From: Acholoe squamosa
Lineage: Eukaryota; Annelida; Polychaeta; Phyllodocida; Polynoidae
Direction: 5' to 3'
Assembly: GCA_949317995.1 (NCBI GenBank)
Contig: OX439037.1
Coordinates: 22,689,182-22,753,181, forward strand
Length of the DNA: 64,000 bases
Every line of letters starts with the position of its first letter. The first letter of the stretch is position 1. The notes under the pieces are model-generated. The model made no database searches. It had not been told where the DNA came from and saw nothing but the letters and a program-made list of their open reading frames with translations. The position numbers were made by a program, and so were the translations under genes. Below, in pieces: positions 52,011-64,000 of this stretch.

Positions 52011-53926
52011 AGAAATACCTAATGTTCTCACAGTTTGCTCCACCTGTTGACAGAAGCTGTATAGTGATGAAAGACTGACGATGGTCAAGGATGATGAATG
52101 GTTATGTACTCTACCTATTCATATCGTAAGGTAGGAGGCATGCCATAGAACAATTCACCAAAATGGAGAAGGGCTTTGACTGCTAGGTTATGTTCGGCCA
52201 CAGAATTGAATACACATTCAGTTGGGTGACTGAATACAGAATTAATATGGGTGATTGTTTTTATCAGCTGCCTTGTTAGATACTTTCTTTCATAATGAAT
52301 AAAATAGACATTACATACATTTATTCTAGTCATATAGGGTGTAAATGGCCCATTGATGAGATTGTTTGAAGGAGAAAAGGATTGAGGGTTGGGTGAGGGG
52401 AATCTTTATCTGTGGTCGCTGGGTCAGTGCCATGAGCTACTACCATGTTTGTTATCCTATCAGTGCGGTGGTAGTGACATGCTTTAGACCTGGCCATGTA
52501 GCTGTGGTTGGGGCTCATCTTTGGTAACATGTCACTTTTGGTGGCTGGCCACAAGCACCTCTGTAGTAGAAGCCAAACCACAGAACCCCCGCCCTTCCCA
52601 GTCTGACTCTAACCACCAAAACCTTACATGTCTCCTAACCACTATCTACAAGTCTTGATCATTTTGCCACTGTATGATCCTTAGCCCCAGGAAGTCTTAT
52701 AGGTGAGACATGACACCATAGATAAGAGAAACTGAAACTAGGCTGTGTTCATCACCACTCCCACTATGTTGATAAAAGTGGTATCAACACAAAGGATAAC
52801 GATCAGAAATATGTAGCTGTAGGGAATACAAGGGTTGACTTGATTTGTTATCTTTGTAAATGGACACCTACAGGGTAGGTATGGCAAGTATACACCCCTA
52901 TGATCCTACTTGTAAAGGGGCTTAGGATTAAATGCTTAAGGAGTTGATCAAATAAAACCTACCACCGCCCCCGCATGAAATGAAGGATTGTCCTTGTTAA
53001 CACCAAGGCATTGCCAGTGTTCTGGCAGAGTAACACTTGGCTCTGGAAGGGAGCCACCTTTTGTGTCCTAACAACCCTTACAGCACAATGTCCTATTTGT
53101 CCTATGCCATATAGAAAGGCATTCCTGCAGTAACAAAGAAGGGGGAAGCACCCCTATCCCACATCACATAGCTCTTTGATCTGTTGATCCTTTAGGTAGG
53201 ACTGGGAACTGTTCGCCACACTGTTGCCCAGGTTGACTAGATTAAGTACAATAACAGCCCAAGGGGATTTCTCAGGGATATAGAAGTTCCACCATATTGC
53301 CTATTCCCGTGACCACTTAGTGGGTGGGACACCATATGGATTATGATATTGGTAAAAGAAATTGGAGTCTATATGAAATTGTTATTAATAAAGGGAACAC
53401 ATCCCAACAATTAACTCTAGAATGTTGTAAGTGTTCTCATGATTTCGAATGTATCTCATTCCACCAAATTATGGGTGTTATCACCTGAATCTAAACGGAA
53501 AACATGAATGGGATTTGTCAATTGATCAGTAGAGACAATGTATGTATCAATTGAGTCAAAATAAATTCAGCGGATGGGAGTTCGTCCTTGTGACCCATTG
53601 GTGCCCTGGGGCTAAAGATCTAAGGTGTTATCTTCATCACCAGTAAATCAGCATACAGCAGCATTCAGTAAGTCTTTGTTATCGGGGTCATAAGGGCGGC
53701 AGGATCAAAAGTCCCAGGTGATTAGAATGGTAGCAGTGAAAAGCAGTTGGTGGTTGAGGGTACCCAGCACCAGGAATAATAGTCAGGGCAATGCAGTTCA
53801 AAGGCCAAAGGCAATGCCGCCACCAATGGAAAATGACCCTGACAAAGGCCACACCGGAACCGTTAGAAAAAGGTATGTGCTGAGAGATCGAGTGAATGGT
53901 GTGTGGTCAGTGGTGGTTTGTTAACC

Positions 53927-54120
53927 CTTTAAGAGCAGTATGGTGTCTCTAGATGCATGTCACTCGGTCGTGATCATAATGAAAACATTTGCCATAACTG
54001 CATTGGTGCATCATGACGGCTCTTTGGGGTACAACAATCCAATTGTGGGAGCACGATGCATAAATACAGTTGTTTCGAGTTAGTCGCCAGGCCTGGGCTG
54101 CATCTATACATCATGACTAT
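53927..54120. repeat. Partial copy of the same family
   Basis: Starts GTTAACCCTTTAAGAGCAGT and contains ACTGCATTGGTGCATCATGA and GCTGCATCTATACATCATGA. The right end is unclear. Confidence 0.45.
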
Positions 54121-56206
54121 GAAAACCTTAGATGTTTTCAGGGTGGAGAATGGACACGGTAATGGTCAAGTGGTGGTATGGTGGATAGAACCCGGGGGAT
54201 TGAACAAGTCAAGCAGGAGGAAGCACCACCAGGATGGCGCCTGTCTAACTGAAATGAATGGGTGACTGACTGGGACTGACACCTTGGTGTCTAGGTTAGG
54301 GATAATGACAGGTGTGACAACACTGACCCTTAGGGGTGTCCTCAGGTGTGCTTATTAGCCCCAGGTGAGTGTGAGAGGTGTCTGATCATCATAATTACTA
54401 TATAACAGTACCTAACTAGCCCCATCCTGTGAGAGCCACCCATGGGGTTGACTGACCATCACTGACCATGGCAACATTGGGAGGTGGGTTCAGGCGTGCT
54501 GTGTGTGTATTTATAACGGTGGGTCTATACAGGTAAACGCCTACATACTTGGGGAATTCCTGTGGTCAGCGAATCCCACCCAGAGTAGGCTCTGACCACT
54601 GCTTGCTGACCACTGGTCCCATTGAGGATACTGGTGAACTGTCAGGCAGAAAGGATAACCTGGAGGCCCCCCATGGGCCATCCTTCCTGCTTTTCATGTT
54701 CACATTTATGTGTGTGGGCGTGAACGACAAAGATTTGGATAACGTGAAGAGGAAACTCTAACCTCTCCCCCCAACAGAGCCTCTCCAAGGTAAATCCCAA
54801 AGGGTAGCAAGGAGGGGGTTGCATTGTGGTTTTGGCTCAGTGGTACTTAAGCAGTTAACACATGGAGGAGAAAGGTGGATGGGGAGGGGTGGGAAATGAG
54901 CACAATAACAAATATTACAGTAACTGTATGGGTGTTAGATATACAGCAATACATGAATGGGGATCCAGTGCCAAAATACCAGGCATATCTTTGTCCTCCA
55001 TTTCACTAGGCTTTTTATCAACCCCCACCTGTTGTGTTAGTGGTATGCGGGGAGTCATTGGCATAACTGTAGCTCGTCAATGTTACACCCCGGAGTGTAA
55101 ATACCCCTTGTTATGTGCCTCCTCTTAGACAAGGCGCCCAGAGCAGCGGAACAAGCCAATTTACACTAAGCTTTCCATGGGCGGATTAAACCACTGACTT
55201 GAGATGCCTTTTCAGCTGGCTGCATCCATTCCTCCCACCCCATCTATTATCCCACCCCTCTCCAATAGGCCAATACTGCTAAAAGCACAAAGTACACACA
55301 TTCTTATGCCATTCCACAAAGGTATGCCACATTGGAATACCAACATTCCACACTCCATAGGTCTATATAAGCCACTACAGCGTTACCCAATCTTTGAAGC
55401 ATTTCAAGCATCAGCCAAGATTTTCTTTCTTTTTATCACATTCCGTTCTTCTTGTAGAAGCATAATAGCAACAAAGAGTTGATGCCAACACCCTCGCTCC
55501 CACCCCTACACACCGTCTTAGCATTCATGACATACCGACTTACACATTAGCCGTCAAAGGGGTAAATTTAGGATTATCCAAATATTTACAGGTACTTGTT
55601 GGCCTAATACCTCCTCATTCAGCATTCCAGTCCTTGTCTTTGATTAGACTAAAGGATTTCTCTCATCAAGGCATTCCATTACCTAACCGACTCATTTACA
55701 TTGCATGTAATAGCCTTCAACTTTCCCATGATAGTAAGACACAAATGTAGGAACCCAACAGTGAACCATTAGTTTTACCCTCTCTTTATTCAATGTCATC
55801 AGCCTGCTTTTTTTGGTCTCTTCCATAGACTGTACACGTATTGTTTTGCTGCCTACACATTTGGGTACTTTGTAAAATCCCAGAACTGACGCACACCTTT
55901 GGCAATGTTTTCAGTGGACATGTGACATATAAATTTGTCAACAGAAAACTACAGAGTATGATACATGTTTCCTGTAGTAGCAACACTGGAGGGTGGGGCC
56001 CACTTACTGCGGGGGTGGAGATAGACTTGACATGGTCCCATGGATCCCAAAACTAGCATACAGGAGTGGTTGATGTACATTATCTAGATTAGATAGTGAA
56101 AGGCTTTGTCGGGTCCATCTAGTAGAGATATCTGAGATGGACAGCTGAGAAGGAAATGGACACATGTGGTACTAATGTACGTGGGACTGAATAATTAGGA
56201 CTTTTA

Positions 56207-56345
56207 ACATGAACCCTTTGAGGGCAAGATGATGCCCCAAACTACCTTTATCGTCATAATACACCAATTTAGAGCTAGCGAGTTTATTCACTAGCAGTGC
56301 ATTGGAAGATGACGATCCTCCGGGAGTTTGTCAACCCTTTCGGGT
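56207..56345. repeat. Partial copy of the same family
   Basis: Starts TGAACCCTTTGAGGGCAAGA and contains TCATAATACACCAATTTAGA with a later CAGTGCATTGGAAGATGACG, the same order of modules as the other copies but more diverged. Confidence 0.4.
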
Positions 56346-58254
56346 AAATATGATGCATGGGTGCGCCACCCGCGAGTTACTCACCAGGGCAGTATCATGC
56401 ATACATTCATTATGAGAAATGACATAATCTATCAGTGCCCTATGCTGCCAGTACATAGTTAAGAGGCTACTGTGTAGATCTAGATCTAGTCTACGTAATG
56501 GAAAGCCTCCGCAGAGCTGGAGGTTTTGCCATAAAATAACTCTGGATCCCAGCACTGTCTGGTGCGTGGGTACGAATCCCATATGGGACAGTATTTTCCC
56601 AAGAATTTCATCTGCTGTTAAAAAATGATGCTAATTCATTATAACCTTCTGCTATGCTTGGCCTATTTCACAAAACCTCCTCCCAGACCTGACCCAATTA
56701 ACAAAACCTCCTGTCGGAAGTGACCTAATTCATAAAACCTCCTGCTGGCCCCCAAACTATATAATATCGAAATAACCTACAGTAGCAACAATGGGGTGCA
56801 CAGCCAGGTGGAGTATAAACCCTAATAGTCTACACCCTAATAGTATTGCGGAGGTGGGGTTGTTGCGGAGGTGGTGGCTCGTAGGAGTAACAACCAAACT
56901 ACCACTGTACTGTTATACACCCACTCTACTCCAAACGTGGGCGGCAAGTGAGTCGGCAACACAGCTACCCCGTCAACCTCCCCACCGTGGAGGTCATGCG
57001 AATCTGGGACGGGGAAACCCCTGGAGGAGGTGTTTGTGTTTCCCATAGATCGCGGGGCAGCTTTAGGCATCGTTGGAATGCTAGCTGGCCTCTGATTCAA
57101 CGGATCAAGGGGGCTATGACACAGTTCCTGCTGACTCAGTGTGAGGCGTATCATCATTACTCCGCCTCCCTCCCTCTCCAGTACATGTTGGGTATAGATG
57201 TGTGTATATGTACACTTCTATGGTAAACCCACTCACCTGCACTCACCTGTGCTATCAGGGGTGGTGTAGGAATGTAGATACTAAGAGTGATACTGATAAG
57301 TACCTGTGCACATACGGCATATGGGGATCTAAAGACTTTATAGTAGCTGTATAGTAAGTACCTGACCCCTGATCTGTGTCATATGACACCTTCTGATATA
57401 CTTAAAATTGCGTGGTACATTGTGTATTCGTATTGTTATGATTTCAATTCATAGATGTAAATAGTAAATCTGCACTGGAAATTGACATATATACAAAGCT
57501 ACAAAGTATAGGTGCTGATAAGGACAAAATAGCACACTTCAGTTTTGATATAAGAAACATATATATTTCAAGTCTATCCTACTGTGAAGAGGCATGCTTA
57601 TATTTCAGTCCATGCAAAATATAGGCCAGCAATTTGCATTGCTTGTAACTCGAAAAGAAATAAAACAATAGCCTTGAGCAAGTCTATCTTGTGGTCTGAC
57701 ATCAGAACTCCCTCATCCAGTTCTTGGCACCACCAAGCCACTATTCGCATAACTCCCACCAAAACTGCCCTATTTGCACCACATTGCCAAAAAAGGCGGG
57801 AAAGTTGATACATGGATCAACATCATATACATTCACCATTACACCATTCACCAGGCAAAAAGCGTCTTATGGCCGCCAACCAACTGACTCTGTAGAATAT
57901 AGACAATTACTCAAAATTTACAATAGTTGGTACTGTAATACCTTTTCCTGCAAGACCCCTACATCTCCTCCTTTCATGGCACTACAAATTCATTAAGTAA
58001 TTCTCCTCTTATATATAAGATTTCCATCTTTTTTAAAACTTATTCGCACCACCAAAATGACTGAAAATGAGGGGACCCATAGTTGTCTCCTATAACTCTT
58101 TTCGAGTTAATTAAAGGAATTTATGAACAGAATGTTTAAAACTAATAGGAAGCGAGAAAGAAAGGGAAGGTTGTGGTATTGTAAAGCAAAGCACATTTAT
58201 GATATGCTAAAGAGAGGGTATGGTGGTCTCTCTGGCACTGAGCCAAATAATTTA

Positions 58255-60928
<2,674 letters not shown>

Positions 60929-60930
60929 GT

Positions 60931-60982
60931 GAATGAGGCGCGGAGTAGCCACAGCCTTTTATACCACTCCCACAATGAGTCA
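60931..60982 (-). promoter_or_regulatory. Runx: Runx proximal core promoter: AP-1 site, TATA box, initiator
   Basis: Read on the minus strand: an AP-1 consensus (60982-60976; it reads TGAGTCA on the plus strand), a TATA box TATAAAAGG (60963-60955), then an initiator-like TCATTC (60936-60931) whose A at 60934 lies 29 bases after the first T of the TATA box, the expected spacing. This gives a 144-nt 5' UTR to the ATG. Vertebrate P2 promoters are CpG-rich and lack TATA, so this one is of a different type. Not verified by transcript ends. Confidence 0.6.
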
Positions 60983-61730
60983 TCGGGATCCACCATACTG
61001 GTATCGCTACGCCAATGTAGGTCTCTGATCCTGTTTTACTTAGTTATATTACCAAATAACGCAGAACACATTTACTATATGCACTAATCATGTAATAAAT
61101 ATTTCAGTTTACACATATGTTTTAATGCAGGCACGTTATGACAAGCGGTAGCAGTGGTATTTTGGAGAACTACATTTACTACGAGCGTAGTAAAAGTAGT
61201 GCTGCGGCTGTCAGTCAGGGCAGGGGCGGGGCTTAGCGAACATGACCAAAACAGAGAATCAGACCGCTGCTGTGCGCTGTGGTTCTCCGCTGTGGCTGGT
61301 GGTGAGCTATCTTTGACAATGCCTGCCACAATATATAATCTCTTCACCCATAATCAATAACCAGTTCAGAATACCGTAATTACAGTGAATTATGAGAAGT
61401 GGGATGAAAACTAGTATGTAGGAAACACTGCTGTGGATACTTTGTCACAACAAAAACGCCCGCAAAAACGGCACTGCCACTGGCACTGGGCGATTGGCTT
61501 TGCGATATGAATATGAGAACTGTCAGTTGAATACACATAAAATAAAGTTTCTAAATATACACTTATCATGAATAGACATCTCTAATGTGTACCATACTTT
61601 CTTGACTATCATATAGATTTTAGTTTGGTTAACATCGCTATGATATAATATGAACTATCAGCCATTAAATCACTAAATTTTGCCGACTCGAAACGGGCAC
61701 CTGAGCGGACGGCGTCTGCTATTATGATCG
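60983..61730. other. Divergent intergenic region between Runx and its neighbour
   Basis: About 0.75 kb between the two core promoters. It holds a CCAAT motif near 61012, a GC box GGGGCGGGGC at 61223-61232, further RUNX-type TGTGGT near 61268-61276, and an inverted CCAAT (GATTGG) near 61492. A short inverted repeat (CTACGAGCGTAG) is near 61184. A mobile-element remnant at about 61150-61300 is possible but unproven. Confidence 0.45.
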
Positions 61731-61770
61731 GGCATGCGCAGTCGAACCGCGCACTTTCCAAAATGGCGAC
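61731..61770 (+). promoter_or_regulatory. NRF1 and YY1-type promoter of the plus-strand gene
   Basis: GGCATGCGCAG (61731-61741) is a strong NRF1 site and CAAAATGGCGAC (about 61759-61770) a YY1 site, in a short CpG-rich stretch with no TATA box. In animals these motifs mark constitutively expressed genes, and a YY1 site of this form often sits just after the transcription start. Confidence 0.6.
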
Positions 61771-61777
61771 GTACTAA
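61763..61777 (+). CDS. Possible four-codon upstream ORF
   Basis: The ATG inside the YY1 motif opens a Met-Ala-Thr-Tyr frame ending at TAA, 50 bases before the likely main start. If transcription begins upstream of it, this uORF could lower translation of the main frame. If transcription starts at the YY1 site it would be excluded. Confidence 0.3.
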   Translation: MATY

Positions 61778-61827
61778 GTGGAGAGTCTGGGGCACTACTC
61801 TTTGCAAATATTGCTGAGTTCTCCACT

Positions 61828-61908
61828 ATGAACAAGTCTAAACTGAAATCAAGGAAATCAGATAAGACCAGTGGGTCCAAGGAGGAGAACAAGACCAATG
61901 AATCTAAG
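61828..61908 (+). CDS. First coding exon of an unidentified gene (27 codons, partial)
   Basis: The ATG at 61828 is the first long-frame start after the NRF1/YY1 promoter. The frame stays open for 27 codons to AAG|GTAAGC, a good donor, in phase 0. The product begins MNKSKLKSRKSDKTSGSK and is very rich in Lys and Ser, a disordered N-terminal tail of no particular family. It is head-to-head with Runx, the two ATGs 1.04 kb apart. Known neighbours of vertebrate RUNX genes (SUPT3H, CLIC, RCAN families) were considered but nothing here allows assignment. The next exon was not found with confidence before the window ends. Confidence 0.6.
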
Positions 61909-64000
61909 GTAAGCGATGCATTGTGGCCGTGTGCAGCCCAACACAATGGAGGTACCATATTATCGCCCACACTTTGTGTAGGTGGGTGACAACAAGGACA
62001 GCTGGGTGATTGAGTTTACGTTGGCTCGGAACTTGACAACTCATAGTGTACTCGCCGGCATTTTAGTGTTTCCTGGTATGTAACAATGTGTCCGTGACAT
62101 TACACGGACCGTGATTTATACCAGTTTACTGACAAACACCCCGAAAGAAGGTGTATACCGGTACTAGCCACAGGTGACAGGGTTGGTACTCTACTACTCA
62201 ACATTCTCACCTTTGTGGTTTTGATGTCTTGAAATTCAAAGCCTCAGTCTAATATTGAAGGGGATTCTATTTTAGTGTGCTGTTGAGAATGGCTTTAAAT
62301 AGAAGAATCATTACTGATGGTATAGTTATATTGGCCAGTCATGACATAAGGTTTAAGTTTACTACGGTAGTAACTACCGTATGCATAATAAGAGCTTATA
62401 TATAAGGACCCTTATACGCGGTGTTAAAGGCTAAATTAAGGCAATAAAATACCCATATAACATCGCCAAATTATTCCTCACATTCCTAATTATACTATCA
62501 AAATACATGTAATCATTGCCAGGAGAAACTGTAAATACAAGTGTGACTAGAAATACTGGTAGGATATTGGTACCGGGTAAATAAAAGATGGCATTACTAC
62601 GTAGATCGATTAAGACGTGGCTAGGGGGTATTCCGGTATTTTGGACTTTGAGGCAATATAACATTATTGAGATAGTGATATACTATATACAAACTCTTAC
62701 ATGTCAAGGGTCTGCTATTGTGGTGTAGAGTGACCACTAAGGTTTAACACAGACTAGGCGTGGGCTAACCACATTGCACTAGTAGTGGTCTGTCAAAAGA
62801 TGTCTAGTCTAACGTATCCAAATATTTACATCCAAAGAACCAAATCCAAATGTCAAAATATGTCCAGTTTAGTGCTCAGTCAGTGTTTAAACCCATGCTT
62901 TATGTTTTGTGCCATGATCGAGTCAATGGGATGGACTCAGCTTTCAGTGAGAAGTTCCAGAGAGAATCCATCACAGGTGGTGCTTTTGGGCTGAATTGTA
63001 TTATTCAAGTCCATCGATTTCTCTATGTGGTCTCAGTAAACCCTATTATGCACAACATCTAGAGTGTTGGCCTGGGACCTTTTCATCCTATTCACTGGGA
63101 GGGCCCCTGATACAGGTCTCCACAATGGCCACGTGTTGAAGAATAGAAGAGTCCCTCTGACTAGATATCAGAGCCCTCTTTCCTGTTTCTATGCAGGGAC
63201 ATTTCCACTGTAAAATACATGCCATATATACTAATGTAGTAGAAAAAATAAAACTTACTGTTTAACATAGAGTACCCAGGCATTGGGATATCGACTGTAG
63301 CTTAATAACGTAATCCTTGAAGCAGAGCGGACAGTAAACACCTACACAGTACGCTGGCAGTGGTACAAGTGCACTGGTCCCTTCCCTCACATATAGAGTC
63401 CACCATGTGACAATGAATCACCCTACGATAAGCGTGCTAGTCCCTGGTTCCTCCCAGCAGTGTTACCCGGGCACCCAGTGCCTTCTTTTGTATGACAGCT
63501 AGTACACTATTACACACTGGTGCGTTGTTGGACGAGCCAGGTACATTGTTACGTGGGGGAAGTGTCCTCATCAAAAGAAAAGGAAGCATATAAAAAGAGG
63601 TGTACTATTCAGAATGTACAAAGGCATTTATCATGCATGGAAGCTATGGTGTAGACTTGGTGTCTATTTGTTTTCTTCATAGTAGTGCGCTTAGCTTCTT
63701 AGGTGTGTGTATGTATGAAATATACCTTTTTAATGAGGAAATTACTAATTCGAACGCAGTTCTACGAGTACAATTTGAACGCAGTTCTATGAGTACGAAA
63801 ATAAAGTATACATATGTGGGAGTATCCCTTCATAAAAAGATGCCCTTGGTAAGTCTCGCGGTGCATGTATTCAAAGGTTAGGAACAAGCTTAGATCTGGT
63901 ATTTTCCTATATATTTTTAGGGAGAATAAAATTTATTTAATTCAATACTTTTTGGGTCACGAGGAACCATTTAATAGATTAGGGAGATTCCCTTCGACAT
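61909..64000 (+). other. Probable intron 1 of the unidentified gene, window end
   Basis: No convincing second exon. A 17-bp hairpin (ACGGTAGTAACTACCGT) lies at 62364-62380. Short frames near 62785-63062 and 63600-63881 lack paired splice signals. The rest is AT-rich and unremarkable. Confidence 0.4.

Noticed and set aside
56560..56590. tRNA or SINE B-box-like GGGTACGAATCCC
   Set aside because: One mismatch to GGTTCGAATCC, with no A box or cloverleaf found upstream.
62785..63062. Second exon of the plus-strand neighbour gene
   Set aside because: Frames are open but lack a convincing acceptor and donor pair in phase 0 and resemble no protein I know.
61000..64000. A distal (P1) Runx exon upstream of the P2 start
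   Set aside because: No minus-strand frame ending in a phase-1 donor with a P1-like sequence was found; it may lie outside the window or not exist.

Overview
This window is animal nuclear DNA. Genes have GT-AG introns of 2 to 28 kb, coding density is low, and there are dispersed repeats, microsatellites and CpG-rich patches. The main content is one complete Runx gene (Runt-domain transcription factor) on the minus strand, from the start codon at 60790 to the stop at 14145. It has five coding exons predicting 603 residues, with the Runt domain in exons 1 and 2 and the Groucho/TLE-binding VWRPY at the C-terminus. The single long Runx, the PREPRSK ending of the Runt domain and the repeat content suggest a marine invertebrate. 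The Runt-domain wording and a (CACT)-tailed retroposon end make a mollusc or other lophotrochozoan my best guess, at low confidence.

Layout. 1-12.6 kb: intergenic DNA downstream of Runx, with an 82-bp tandem repeat, a 5-kb segment bounded by 95-bp inverted repeats, two CpG-rich patches (one with E2F- and YY1-like sites) and a 223-bp MITE. 12.6-14.1 kb: probable Runx 3' UTR. 14.1-60.8 kb: Runx exons 5 to 1 and four phase-1 introns of 3.3, 11.6, 28.0 and 2.0 kb, carrying a dispersed MITE-like family, an 84-bp minisatellite, a four-fold CACGTG cluster and microsatellites. 60.8-61.8 kb: a roughly 1-kb divergent intergenic region with a TATA/initiator promoter for Runx on one side and an NRF1/YY1-type promoter on the other. 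61.8-64 kb: first coding exon (27 codons) and part of intron 1 of an unidentified plus-strand gene.

The Runx start has the same design as the vertebrate proximal (P2) start: a five-codon leader, then an in-frame phase-1 AG just before the shared Asp codon. A distal-promoter exon could therefore splice into it. The 5' UTR carries three RUNX-type motifs, which suggests autoregulation. The protein has unusual residues at two CBF-beta interface positions and two abutting SUMO consensus sites.

I did not find a wholly new biological system. The most interesting items are the P2/acceptor overlap, the CBF-beta interface changes, the helically phased E-box cluster, and two over-represented 9-mers (GCAGACGAC and GAGCWGCTC) that no annotated feature explains.
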